Position numbers and translations under genes: made by a program. From Diadema setosum (Eukaryota > Echinodermata > Echinoidea > Diadematoida > Diadematidae): 64,000 nt of DNA. This document shows, in pieces, positions 29,301 through 42,600 of this stretch (its first letter is position 1; each line of letters begins with the position of its first letter). The stretch spans positions 5,858,501 through 5,922,500 of the forward strand of contig NC_092702.1 in the NCBI RefSeq assembly GCF_964275005.1. Direction: 5' to 3'. The notes beneath the pieces were generated by a model. That model had not been told where the DNA came from and ran no database searches. It saw only the letters and a program-made list of their open reading frames with translations.

Positions 29301-32188
29301 CAGGGGGAAGGTCCAGGGTAATTGCCCAGGAGGTAATTGCCATTGACCCCTCGTTTTACAAGTTCAATACAACGACGTTTTATACACTCCAACTTTATAG
29401 GTAGGCCTATGTAGTTCTGTGCGGTAGACGCCGGCCTCGGATGTTCGTTCTGGTTCGTTGGTGGCAGTATTGCAATTTCACCTGTAGAATGCTCGTACAT
29501 GCTGAATACGTAAAGCAGACGAGACTCCAGTATAGAACTGCGTTGTCGGCAGAGGATCTGGACATTACCACATAGTAAAAAAAAAAAAAAGAAAAAAAAA
29601 AAAAACAGAATGATCAATTTTTAATTGCTCTCAGTACTGCATCTTTTGACGTCAAGATGGTTTATTGCTGAACAAAGATCCAATACATGAAATGATTGTT
29701 ATGGCACACAAAAAAAAGACAATAGAATCTATCAATATTCAAAATGGAAAAATGATATTTGCTCGCTTTGCGGCGCTGCCAAACCCTGAGAAACTAAAAC
29801 GCAACACACATTACAGCTCACTGGAAATATTTTTGTCCGACATTAACCCATGGGCTTGTTTCTCTCAATGTTACCGACAATAAAATATTTACATTGTCAC
29901 CTTGGCGAAGTCTGATCAATAAAACATTGGGATTCGATTAATTCATTTATAATTATCTTCATTCTTTCGGTATACATTCCCTTTGTTCCAGTTTATATGC
30001 TATAATGTGTATGCCTACTTTGTGTCAAAGGATGTTTCCACTCTGTGGACGGTATACGAGTGTATCAATGACGTGTAAGGGTTGGAATAAAACCATGCAG
30101 GCTGTCATGCATGTCATTAAAATCCTTCTGGAGACGGGAAAGATAGTCTTGCATGGATTGTCTTTTAAACTTGAGCTGAATTAAGATGCCTGGGTCTAGC
30201 TGAACGTGTGAACATTTTTAGGGCGTTTTTATCTTTATTTGACTGCACATAAGGTTACTTCACAGAGCGTGACCATAATGCCAAACAAGCATAATATTAC
30301 AAGATATGGTTACTTTAGGATGAATGATATACTTAAAGACAATTATGCGGGGAAGCTAAAAAAAACAACAACAAACACTTCAACAATATGTGAAAATTAA
30401 GTAAACGTCAAGATAATGTTACAGTATAATAACAGTAAATATATATATATATGACCAAGATGATACAGAACGACTTTCTATTTGGTGCATGATGATTACG
30501 GTTAGAAGAAGGAAAAAAAGAAGGCAGAAGAAAGAAAATGAAAGAAAAGAAGACCATGAATACACTTCACGTACAATTTTTTATTATAACACGTACACAC
30601 AGACACATTTCCATCCATGAGATACACGACGGGCGCCACCACTAAAAGCGAAGGCTAACGGACGGGAGGCGGGAGCTATAATCAGATGTTTTCTGGTATA
30701 TCGTCGACATGCTGGTCGTGAAAATAAACAAGTAGGCCTACTGCCGAGCCGAAAATCACGATTCACCTTATACTCCGCTGACATATCGCTTGTAATCACT
30801 GAATATCGTGTGGATGATTAACTTTTTAAATTGGAAGTGTGTCGACATGCAAGGTGGAGGCGGAAAAGAATAGTCAGTGATATTTAATCTGTTTTGTTCT
30901 TTTTTTTTTTCTGGAGGGGTAAATGTATATCCGTAACTGCATGGAGATAGTTACGTCATATACGCAAGAAAATCGTAAACATGGCAGAATCTCTCTCTTC
31001 TCTCTCTCTCTCTCTCTCTTTCTTTCTTCCTCACTTCCTTTCTTTTCACCCACACATCGATCTATCCCTTTTTTTTTTGTCTGTCTCCATTTCTGTTTAC
31101 CCCAAATCTTGATCAGTTGTGAAGTGATGACGTCATTGTCTCTTCCAAATTTGCAAAATATGATTGTTACCATCAGATGCCGGTATCACCGTTTCCACCA
31201 AAGACAAAACAAACAAACAAACAACCAAACAAAATAATAAAACATGGAATTTTAAAGCTCTTCTCCCTTTTTTCCTTTTTTTTTGTCCCGTGCAGTTTAA
31301 CAATACTGAATTTTATTTCTTTGACCTTACTCCCGTTTCCATCCTATAAGCTAACCTGCATATTGAACAGAATTTCCCAGTCAATTTTGCCGAATTCGGT
31401 CTGACATTACAATTTAGAATTTGCTCTCGGAATTGCATGCAAAATGTATAGGATACCGCATCAACAGTAAAGAAAAGAAATAAATGGGAGGATCTCCAGA
31501 AATTCGATTTATTTCCTTGGAATGCTCAAAGCATCTCCCAATAACCAATATAGGATAAAAAGGGCTTGAAGTTCAGTGGTTTGGCATCATGTGATATGAC
31601 TGCGAAAGGAATGTTATGACATGTTTACCACACGAGTCATAAACCTTTAGGATACAAGGATTCCCATAGTCTTCGAGGCGCCCTTCCTACGCACGTTTTG
31701 CATGCACTAAGCGCAATGGTTATTACGTATATTGATTGCTCCTACATCGTATATGTACAGTATACCGTTAGCGTCGACACATTTTCGTTCAATTATCAGT
31801 GAGGAATCATATTAGATTGTGTGATGTTTACGACAGTGTCTTAAACGCTGCAGATTCTGCTTTGCTCTTATCAAGAATTAAAGGACAGTTATTGGGTGTC
31901 TTGATAGTTAATGTCGTCACGAGTTTTGTTTCCAGGATTGACAGTTAGCGTCTGTATGGTTCCCCCGCAAAATTAGACAACTGAATTGATTCTACTACCG
32001 GAGCGAACATACAGCACACAGACCAACTTTAATACCAAGGACTTGTTCACTACACGTTTTCTCTTTTTGTTTCTTTTGTGAAATAAAAGATGTAAAGCTA
32101 GTGCATTTCTTCCTTCTTCATCATCACATCTCCGTAAGTGGTAAAAACCCAATACAATTATGTGTGTATTTGATATAAAATCGTTGAA

Positions 32189-32594
32189 TTAAAGGGATGG
32201 TACAGTATTGGTGGAGATGAGAATTGGGCTTTTAACTTTTTGCGAGATACTAAGAAAACACTAAGAATATAGTACAGAGCATACCATTTTAAGAGGAATT
32301 CAAAGTTTATTTGATGAAAATCTTGTTTGGAATGACTGAAACATCCAAAAACAAAGTAAAAAAAAAAGCGATCGTAATGAAGTGTGGGTCCCACACTTTA
32401 TTAGAATCGCTCTTTTTTGGATATCTGAGCCGTTTCAAAACCAATTTTCATCAAATAAACGTTGAATTCCTCATAGAATTACGTGCTCTTTCATATTTCA
32501 TAAGAGGTTTCTCATTATTTCACCAAAAAAAAAAAAAAAAAAAATGTTGGAAACCTGAAATTAGGTCTCAACCAAAACTGTACGACCCCTTTAA
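32189..32594. repeat. 406-bp TTAA hairpin MITE (family C), copy 1
   Basis: Ends TTAAAGGGATGGTACAGT and ACTGTACGACCCCTTTAA. The two halves are inverted copies (shared words include TTCAAAGTTTATTTGATGAAA and AAACCAATTTTCATCAAATAA). An A-run of about 20 lies in the right arm. Confidence 0.85.
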
Positions 32595-32697
32595 TATTTC
32601 ATCATAACCTTGAACCTTATTTGTTCTGTGCCAAAATAGAAAAAGGAAAGAGATGAAAAATGAAATCAATTAATGTGCATTAAAAGTGTCCCTTATG

Positions 32698-32850
32698 CAC
32701 ACAGAGACACACAGACACAGACACACATCCACACACACGCACACACACACTCTCACACACATACACACACACGCACACGCACACACACACACATACACAC
32801 ACGCACAAAGACAAGACACACACACACACCCACACACACACACACGCAAA
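32698..32850. repeat. (CA)n-rich tract with CG and TA interruptions
   Basis: About 150 bp of CACACA with scattered ACGCAC and ATACAC units. Confidence 0.9.
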
Positions 32851-35458
32851 TATACCTCATCCATGCCTAACTGTAGACTCTGTCTCCGTTTATGAAAGCA
32901 TGGGAAATTGTGACAAATTTTGTGATACAATTTGTACTATCAAAACATTAAGACTGCTCTTGTATTCTATTGGAGTGTCCATGGGAGGCATTTACATTTT
33001 GTTCACATTTTCTGGGGTTTAAATATATTTTATTCTATAGTGTATTTCAGTATTTCAGTAATCATGGTGATGGTATAAAACTAACTATGCTTTCATGAGG
33101 TGACAGGTGAAATAATCTTTTGCAAGTTTAATCAAAGCATTTCATCAGTCACCAAATGGCCAAGCACCATGAATATTATTAACACGTATGGTCCAAATCA
33201 GGGCTATATAACAAAACTGCTTGATGGCATTTGCATGCTCCACAGTGAAGCTGATAGCTTCTAGCAAATGCCATGTAATGAGTAGTAAAAAAAGAAATCT
33301 TGTCAGACTTTTATTCTATTTTTTTTTTTTTTGGTACAGCATACCTGATGAACCAAAATACCTAATAAAAGGAAACACGTTGTAGATATCCCAGCTCCCA
33401 TTGCATATCCATGCCTGTGTGTATGATGAGGTTTTTGCTTTTGTATACATTGTACTTTTGATTTGTTTTTGTCAATCTTTCATTTTTCTTTCTTTTTCAT
33501 ATAAACAATATACAAATTAATTCATGACATTGAAGATAAGACAAATTTCATTATGACAACATAAATTCCACATTGTCAACATTACATAAAATCTTTCTTC
33601 CTTCTCCCTGTCTAAAAGTACTTTTTTTTTGCTTTTGTCAATCTCTTGTTTTTCTTTCTTTTTCATATAAACAATAATATAAAAATGAGTTGATTGCAAA
33701 ATAATACAAACTTCATGACAACATAAATTACAAAGACAAACACACAAAACACAGTCACACACACAACCCCCCCCCCCCCCCCCACACACACACAAACAAA
33801 CGGCAATACCCAAACCAGCAGCATGATCATTGGTAAGGGGTAAAACAACATTTCATGTCTGTACTGCTGTGAGTACACAAGCCAATGTGGGTACCTATTG
33901 AAATGAGCAGATAATAAGACAAAAGTGACAGTCATATGCATACATGCAGGCAGACAACACAGGCAGATAATTGAATAGCTGAATAATTACAAAACTGACC
34001 CAAGTCCAAATTTGGTTATCGTCTTTGGAGACCCTTTACGAAGTCATGCGAAGATAGATAATCAGTCAAACATTTGTTTTACATTTGAATTTGCATGAAT
34101 AACATTCCACTAACTAAAAAGAAAACAACAACTAAAACATTAAGAACTTATTTAATGATTTCTATTTCTTCTAAATTTTCTGTACTGGACTTGGTTCGTT
34201 TATTCAGGTATTCAATTAGTATTTCACACAAGTAAATTAACAAATATCAGAGACTCAAATTGGTTTCTTTGTTTCATGTATTTATATTATAAAATGAAAT
34301 ATCATAAGCTGTGCTCATGGCACAGTAATTATTGTTCATTGCATATTCCTGTATTTGTGGTTTGGGTCTTTTTATACATGTAGTTTTATTTTCAATATGA
34401 ATATAACAAGTCATGATTCATCAAGAAAAAGTTAAGAAGAAGAAAGAAACCAGACGTCATGGGCCATCTGACATTGAAGAAAGTGACGCAGCTTGAAAAA
34501 TAAATTGCAATTGATGACTGGTGTACTTGTTGCTCAGTGAGGAGTACACCACATTATGAGTATGAGGGTGCGGGGGAATGGCAGAACTATGAATTTGAAC
34601 ACGTGTCGCAAAGTTGGTATAGTATTTCCGTGCCCACTTTGGGATACATATGTGTGCAATAACACACTCAATAAATGTAAAAAAAAAAAATAAAACAGAT
34701 TCACAAATATAAAATACTACAATTATGTACATACGGTAAAATTTGATAAGATATTTCTGTCATGAATGAAGGTAACAGCCTTGGCTTCAGGAAAAATTTA
34801 ACACAAAATGAGGATTTCTTGAAATGAAATTATTCAACAATGGATCAGAGCAGCTGGAAGGTCAGTCAAATGATATCAATTGTTAAGGTAAAACATAGTT
34901 CTCAGAAGGGCTCAAAATTCATCTCCCACCGTTTGGAATTTGTTTGCTGTCTAATCAAAACTTGCCGGGCTGATGCGATTTGCCGGGATAATTAGTTGGG
35001 TTGTAGTATTTTGTGACCAAAAGTAAATTAGTTTTGATCATACATACGTTGTATGTACACGTAGTACACAACTTTTATTCCTGAAGCTCCCTTTGCATTC
35101 ATTAGTGAGTAGGTGGAACATTAGTGATGATCGATTGTGCCCTAGCAGTAGTATTTCCTAAGAAGTTGCACGCAATTTACTCTCACGCAGAAATATAGCT
35201 GGATAGTGCTATGGTCCGATTTGTAAATAACTGTAAACTATTATGTAACAACCATGAACAGGTATGCTCTGAGAATGCAGTACTTCCCGCGTGACTAATA
35301 TGACTAATGACTAATATTTCGCATTTCGTCACTGCCCACCTGAAATCATGTTATCACAGTGTTATTTCACATAAAATGTATCCATTTTAGAGCAAAAAAA
35401 TCAAGTTTCTTCAGGCGTATATGGAAACTATGTTTTTACCTTTAAAGGACAAGACTGC
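32851..35458. other. No gene seen
   Basis: It contains two copies of a short string, CAATCTTTCATTTTTC / CAATCTCTTGTTTTTC followed by TTTCTTTTTCATATAAACAA (about 33473-33510 and 33637-33673), which point to a diverged 165-bp tandem duplication. A C run lies at 33768-33783. Confidence 0.5.
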
Positions 35459-35557
35459 CTAACCCGTTGAGGACGAGTACCGAGTATACACGTACTTGGG
35501 TAGGTGTCTGTGGGAAATGTGTGTTGTTGCAAAATCAGTCTGTCTTCAACGGGTTAA
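35459..35557. repeat. 93-bp TTAA MITE (family A), copy 5, with small internal insertion
   Basis: The palindrome region reads CCGAGTATACACGTACTTGGG, about six bases longer than in other copies. The right end is TTCAACGGGTTAA. Confidence 0.8.
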
Positions 35558-36491
35558 ACAATGACTGCATAAAGGTGATCAACCCTCATATACTGGATCA
35601 GGTCAACAATGTATTGTTGGTGAGAAGTACATGTACATGAACCACATTTTGGATCAAATGGTTCATTTATTTCATTTAACATGGCACCCTATGAGCTGCC
35701 AAAAGAAACCTTCATAGTCAAATGACTCGTGTATGATGTATCTCATGTGGAATTCCCTCTTTGGCTTGTAATTTGTACAACAAAAGTAAGCAAATACTAC
35801 GATTTGAGAGTGGAAAGTCACAAGGGTTTTGCCTACCGGTACTTCTTTTCTGCAAGATGCCCATGAATGTCACACCCAGGATTCCCAATAAGCAAATTGC
35901 AGAGAAAAACATATCTTTAGATGAAGCATACTGTAAATTTAGTGCCATACTACTATCGAACATATTGCCTGTAAAGTCTATACAGTAAAGTAACAGACAT
36001 TCACAAAGATATTTTCCTAAAGAACTGAGCTGAAAGTCAAGAATAGGGCAACAAATTTATGGCGCTGAAACAAAATTAATACTATGTCAAGATTCCACAA
36101 AGAAATTGGGTACAGTTCAATAAGTGAGCACACTGATGAAACTCTGTCATGTAGTTGTGAAAGTTGAAGATTATAATGTAAAATCAAGCATTTGAATGAA
36201 GGTGGATATGCAGTAAGATTAAGTACAACAAAGTTTTCATTTTGTTGACATACATGTAAACTGCATAGGTACAATAAAATCTGAAAAATAAATGTATATA
36301 ATTTTGCATCTTCATTATAAATACTCATAATACAGTGTAGTGAATTTTCGCTAAATAAATCAACACTGTCTACTTGTCAGTTTCACTTCAGAATTCAATA
36401 GGGCAGTCTTGTTTTCTTTTTTTTTTTAATGTACAAGAAATCACAATTTTTGTCAAAAAAATTCATCTATTAATTATGTAGTTGTAAAATT

Positions 36492-36940
36492 CTCGCTATC
36501 GCCAATGACGTAAAAAACTCCTGCGCACGCTAAAGAGCTCTGTCACAGGTGCACTGTGGGATTCCTCGGTCCATTGTTCACTTCCGGTTGTCTCACGCGA
36601 GTCACAGTTCCCATACGATTCAATGGAGTTCTTTGTTTGCTTTTCCGTTGTTGGCCCTTTTTTTTTCTTGGCTATAATTCAGCTTAAAAGAGTTGAAAGT
36701 GTCTAAGCTTTACTGATTTGCGGTCACTAGAGTCATGGTTCACTACTGCAAGGCTTCAATGTGCTGGTCACATGACGGAAAGCAAAGAAATCTTCAACAA
36801 AAAAATACCTCTTTATAAGGACAGAGCGTGTTGTAAGTGCATGTGCAGCCAAAACCGGGGCAAGTTTGCCCCATGAGCTATCCCATAATGCATCTAAAAC
36901 GCTGCTCTGCGCACGGCACCTACGTATTGGCGATACCCTC
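36492..36940 (+). mobile_element. THAP-type DNA transposon remnant with terminal inverted repeats
   Basis: The left TATCGCCAATGACGTA and right TACGTATTGGCGATA are inverted. The homology continues inward for about 75 bp (TGCGCA; TGCACTGTGGGAT against TGCATTATGGGAT). Inside, a 27-codon ORF at 36735-36818 starts MVHYCKASMCWSHDG. The C5-x4-C10 spacing right after the Met is that of a THAP zinc-finger start, as in THAP1 and in P-element or Kolobok transposases. The ORF then stops, so this is a non-autonomous deletion derivative. An ETS-like CACTTCCGG lies upstream. Confidence 0.55.
36735..36818 (+). pseudogene. Truncated THAP-like transposase start
   Basis: 27 codons then TAA. Only the first Cys pair of a C2CH THAP finger is present; the later Cys and His, the AVPTIF-type motif and any RNase H-like domain are absent. 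A GTAAGT at 36833 may be the donor of the original first exon. Confidence 0.4.
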
Positions 36941-37285
36941 AATTGCAATTAGCTTGCCTAATCTTGATTAACTGACTGTATATTGCAATGCTGGTATAAG
37001 CCTCAATACAGATACATTGAAGATCTACTCTATCTTGTAAATAAACAATTTGCCTCAATATCATGAATTGAAGTCACTCAGATTGAAACAAGCATAAAAT
37101 GAGTGACAAAAATTGTACCACAAGGAGTTCTCACTGACACTTTGAGCATATTTTGAAATTAATTATTAATTATAATTCATTGACTCCCTATCTTGGCATA
37201 TGTACATTTCAGCCTGCAAAATGACACACAACTTTGTCATAAAACACTCAACTGACTCTCTGTTAACACTAGTTGCTGCATGAGA

Positions 37286-37378
37286 TTAACCCAGTGAGGA
37301 CGATTTGATTTTGCTGCAACACGTATTTCCCATAGATACTTGCCCGAGTATACTCGGGACTCGTCCTCAACGGGTTAT
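37286..37378. repeat. 93-bp TTAA MITE (family A), copy 6
   Basis: The left end is TTAACCCAGTGAGGACG and the right end GTCCTCAACGGGTTA. The internal CCCGAGTATACTCGGG is intact. Confidence 0.85.
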
Positions 37379-37843
37379 GGTAACATAACATCATGTTAAG
37401 CTTTTGAATTCAATTCAATATGTTATCTCTAAGGTGAGACTACGTTGAGAATTGCAAAGCAACCATTTAACTTATTGGCTTTTTTTTTCTTCTAATGCCC
37501 AACTTTGCACAAGTCACGTCCACTAGGATTGACAAAACATACATTAACTTCAGCAAGATTTTACCACATGTCAAGAATATGGACAGATTTTTTTACTAAT
37601 GCAGATTTGACTTCAGACAGACACAATTGACATTGCATGTCCGTCTATCTATTTGAAATGTTGTATTTTGTTCCATAAAGTAATGGTAAAGCATCTCCTG
37701 AGAGGCAAAAGCTATCTCAAACAACAATCTGTTCATGTGAAGGTAACACATCTCGTATATGAAGTTTTTCTTGACCTTTCGAAAATGGCAGACATGCTAC
37801 ATCTACACGGTAGTCATACCCTCTGAAGTCAAACCTTAAAAAG

Positions 37844-38461
37844 CTAAAGGGGAAATCAAGTCCAAATATAAGTTAGTCTGATAAGAAAGAGTAAAATATT
37901 ATGAGTTCGACAGTATAAATTTGATCGAAATCGGATAAAAAATAAGGAAGTTATGACATTTTGGAGTTTTGCTATTTTTTGGGGAAACAGTTCTTAAACA
38001 GTCAATATGAATATGCAAATGGCAAAGTGAGCATGTCATTCCCTCAAAACTTACCATATAGTTTGTATGTAAAATTGTGAAATTTCCAGTTTTTCATTCA
38101 AACACAATTATGCCCAAGGCTCAAACCCTCATATATCTAAATGATCACTATTCTGAATTTATTCAACCAGGAATAACGTCATGTTTCAGACTTCAATGAC
38201 AGAAACATTGAATTTTCGTCATTTTTTTGTACACGACCAATGGAAAATTGTGAGGGTAGGATAAGGTTAGCTCACTCATTTGCATATTCACACCCACTGT
38301 ACGAGAACCGTTTTGGAGAAATTATCAAAACTTCAAAATTTCATAACTTCCTCATTTTTCATCCGATTTCACTTAAATTTTTTACTGTTGAACTCGTAAA
38401 ATTTTACTTTTTTTTTTTTTTTATCAGACTAACTTATATTTGGACTGGATTTCCCCTTTAA
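37844..38461. repeat. 618-bp hairpin element (family E)
   Basis: The ends AAAGGGGAAATCAAGTCCAA and TTGGACTGGATTTCCCCTTT are inverted, as are inner words (GTTAGTCTGATAA / TTATCAGACTAAC; TAAGGAAGTTATGA / TCATAACTTCCTC). Same architecture as families C and D with unrelated sequence. Confidence 0.8.
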
Positions 38462-38848
38462 TGCAGGGCAGATTCTGCTAAAATAAGTATGTCAAAAGTT
38501 GCATAAATCAAGTGTTGCATAAGTAAGAACCCTCTCTGAGCTGAAAAGGGACTCAAACTGCACATGGATGGAATGCTTGATGAAGAAAAGGTACTGTCCA
38601 TTACATCCTGCACTGGTGAGTACATTACACAAACCTTATGCAAGCCAAATCTGTGAACATGACAGAAAGAATTTGAACTCATCCACTATTCATTTTTTTT
38701 TTTTTTTTTTTGCAACACCTGAAAATAGACTATTGATTCAGAACATAGTGCCCAGCTTCTCTGGGGATCCATTTGACAGCGTTACTTGCCAAACTGAGTT
38801 ATCAACTCTAAAGGTTGAAGCTTGCTTTCAGAACATTGACAAATGAAA

Positions 38849-39209
38849 TTAAAGGGATGGTATAGTTTTGGTTGAGATGGGGCTTTAAGTTTCCAACTTT
38901 CTTGTGAGATAATGAGATAATAATTCTAAGAGGAATTCAAATTTTATATGATGAAACCTGGTTTAGAAATTGCTGGGATATCAAAAAACAAAGTGATCCT
39001 AATAAAAGGTGGGATCCACCTTTCATTAGGATCACTCTGTTTTACTTTGTTTTTCAATACCTCAGCCATTTCAAAACCGATTTCCATCACATACACTTTG
39101 AATTCCACTTAAAATTGTATGCCTATCAATATTTCATATTAAAGGTTTCTAATCATCTCACAGAAAGTTATAAGCTGAATCCCCATCTCAACCAATACTA
39201 TACCTTCTG
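38849..39209. repeat. TTAA hairpin MITE (family C), copy 2
   Basis: It starts TTAAAGGGATGGTATAGT. The centre is an inverted AAAGGTGGGATCCACCTTT, and the right end (CTCAACCAATACTATACCTTC) is worn. It sits about 270 bp downstream of the haspin stop codon. Confidence 0.8.
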
Positions 39210-39476
39210 TTATGAGACACATAAAGATGAAATCCTCATAGTTGCAAAGTGTAATATATATTTAGGATTAAAAAAAAAAATGAAATTACTATAATATGAA
39301 TGGCATTTTGAATAATATGACAAGGCAAAAATGACACTATCCCAATTCCACTATGACCAGGGCATAGTGATGTCAAACTGCAGTGACTGGAACACACTGT
39401 AATGTTCAGATGTCTACAGACAGCTGAGGAAAAGGTGTAGAGACGTCTGGTAGGCAGCCAACCATGATTTCTCTAA

Positions 39477-39678
39477 TTACAGTCTGAGCAACTCGCTGTT
39501 TAGCATCACATCCTCGGCACTCGAGAACTGCCCAAGCTCTCTGCAGAGGCTCTTCAACTGGCCCAGGACTTTCCTCTGGGCGCGGTCCGAGGGGTACTTC
39601 TTCTCCCAGATCAGCTTGTGCAGGAGGTACTCGATCCAGAGGACGTTGGTCTTCGGGTTGAAGGCCTCCCATTGGTTG
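39477..39678 (-). CDS. HASPIN: Haspin coding exon 10 (C-terminus and stop)
   Basis: 202 bp, residues 699-765 and TAA. It encodes NNQWEAFNPKTNVLWIEYLL and ends with GQFSSAEDVMLNSELLRL, matching the haspin terminal F-S-S-A-x-D-hydrophobic motif. The acceptor is a weaker CGCCAATAG, chosen because it alone keeps the conserved N-N-x-W junction in frame. Confidence 0.93.
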
Positions 39679-42600
39679 CTATTGGCGATGGATGGTTGCA
39701 AAGAGAAGAGCAATAAAACATCAACCAATGTCAACCACACATATATCATCTACTTATTGTTTTCTCATTATTCTGGTGCAGGATTGTCCTAGGACAATAT
39801 CAGGGATGATATTGAGGTTGTCTGAAAACATCAGAAATTGAAATTTTCAGGTGATTTTAACATATGGAAATAGCAAAATGTGTACACACTTTAGAAGAAA
39901 AATAAAATCAGAAATCAGATTTAAATCTACAGAATATCATGCCTTAATATATGATACCTAAAGGATTCTACCGACATGAACATTTTCATGAGGATCATGG
40001 AAAAAAAAATCAGTGGAGGCCAATTCAAATAGCATGAGTGATACTGGTATTATATTTGAATTCAAAGAAGAGTTAAAGCATGACTTAAATTTGATCTCAT
40101 CAGCATGAACTACAGAATTGCTGCTTTGTTACTGGCTAACATTTGCTGGCATATTCCTGGCTAATATCTTCTATCAAATCAATCAATAGCAATCATAGTG
40201 TGGTCTTTCATGAATTGTAGTGGTACTCATTCATAAGGAGAATAAAAAGAAATGAGGGGAATATTGAACGCAATGTAATTGTCATCTCACCAAGACAACT
40301 CACCGAGATATCTCTACACTGATCTTGAAGTACATATTAGATGAATGAACAACATTCACATGGTCATTGTTTTCTTGATGTCTGACCAATACCGATACAT
40401 TCACCATTCCATTATATTTTGTGTTTTTACTTGACTCAAAGTCGCATTTGGGTACCCTCTCTTCCCATAGAATAAAATTGTTATTAGTATGGATTTATGA
40501 CAATGACAGCTGGTAATCAGAGCTTCTTACTTGTTGTGCTCTTGCATGGCGCGATAAACGTCAAACTGTTTGTCGCCCTCGCCGGTGAAGAGCGTTGGAT
40601 CTTCTGCCAGGTCACAGTACACAGTGCAGTCATCTGCAGGGTTTACGAAAGGCGATGAGAAAGAGAGAGAGAGACTATGTGTAAGCTACATGTGTATGCT
40701 TTGATGTAGAATGACACAGCCAGCACACGTCATGAAAGAGAATACTAGTAGAAAGGAAGAGAATGCTGGAAAATTTGTACAGATTGTACGTTGAGATTGG
40801 ACAGGCCAATATCATGTGACTTTCACAATACAGACAGAACAATATCTTAATGCTGTTATATAACAACAGACTAGGAATGATGAAATGGCTGGGTAGTGAC
40901 CTGACGTGTCTGTGCATTTGCTGCTATTGTAATGCATGGGGTATGTAGGGGTGTAAGATGTGTATGGGGATCGGGTGGGGAGGAATGGGGTTGGGAAGGG
41001 CTATTTGAAAGGGTTTTTCCACCCCCTTCTGTGATGATGATAAGATGGGGATGGTAGGAAAAGGATAGACATTAATTTCTGTTCTGTGGGTGGAGGGGGG
41101 GGGGGGCGGGTTGGGTATAGTTACGGGAGGAGGCTAAGAAATGGTACATTATATCCTAGCACATTTTTATACCTCATGTTTAACCTTTTTTTTTTTGGGG
41201 GGGGGGGAGGGAGTTTTAAGAAATGGTTGATATTGTTATTTTGTCAAGGAGAGGAGCATGAACGGGATGGCATAGTAGTGGTTGAGGTGAGAATTTAGCA
41301 TTTAACTTTTTATGAGATATCTAGAAACCACTTTATGAAATGTTAAGAAGTCTCCAATTCTCAGCAGAATTCAAAGTTTATTTTATGAAAATCAGTTTCA
41401 AAATGGGTGAGGCATCCAAAAACAAAGTAAAACAAAGCAATCCCAATAAAAGGTGGGTCCCACCTTTTATTGGGATTGCTTTATGTTTTTATATCTTAGC
41501 CATTTCAAAACCAATTTTATCAGATAAACTCTGAATTCCTCTTAGAATTATAGGATCTTTCATATTTCGAGAGAGGTTTAGCATCATCTTAAAAAAAAAT
41601 CATCAAAAAACGTTGGAAACCCCAAACCCCATCTCAACTGTACCTATACCATCCCTTTAAAAGGGCTAAGCCCATCATTTAGACAATGTGGTTTTTGTGC
41701 TATGTCAACATCATCTTTTATCCCTTACCCTTCTGCAGTCTGGACAAGGTGAAGTCTATGATGCTGACATGAAGACCGTGTGAGTCCACAGACACGTCCC
41801 GGTCACCAACGGTCAGCCACACCTGGTCCTCCTTGGTGCCCTTGACCAGCACGTTGCCCCAGTGGAGGTCCCGGTGCTCGAAGTCCAGCTCCCGCTCGGC
41901 CACTGCCAGGGCCCCGGTCACCTGCTGCAGGACACTGATCGCCTGATGTACATTTTCAAACTGTGGGCCGAAGCAGAAACATATTAGAATGTATTTCATC
42001 AGCAGAACAAGAAGGAATAGAAATGCATCTGCAATGATTCAGCCAATATCTTATTTTGTTTGTGAGCATAATGGTACACAACAGCTACATAAAGTCAAAC
42101 GTAATCATCCCATACATCTCTTTCAATTCCATTTTATGTTACATTTTCTAGCAGAAAAAAAAAACCCAAGAAGGTACCAGTATGCAACATATACCATTAA
42201 ATAGTGAACTGAGTGTAGGAAGCATACATTAATTTTAAAACAATTTGTTTGGAAATTTTGGATGAAATATCCTCTTTTTGGCAGGGCTTGAATTGTGTGT
42301 CACCTAATCAAATGCATGATGCACAATTCAGCAAACCCAAAATATTTCAAGACATATTTCAATACTTTTTTTGGTTTCCTCTTTATTTATTATGGGAGGT
42401 GCATGTGTTCAGGCCACACCCTGCTATTCTTACAGCACAAAAGATGATACTGGTATGCATGTTTAATGACAAGTACACTAATCTTACTTGGAAAACATAA
42501 CTTTGTTCTGATCAATTTACCTCAAAGCCTTCCAGATCCTTTCCTCCGTCAGCAAACTCAAATATGATGAAGAGCTGGTCACTAGGAAATATATCTGTGA

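Larger units (their letters stand above)
27000..32188. other. No gene seen
   Basis: Pyrimidine-rich at 27040-27430, (TTG)n at about 28070-28090, purine-rich at 28235-28440, the telomere-like tract, a ggagttggaataat micro-repeat at 29080-29130, (AT)n near 30440, and (CT)n at about 30990-31020. No coding exon is supported. Confidence 0.55.
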
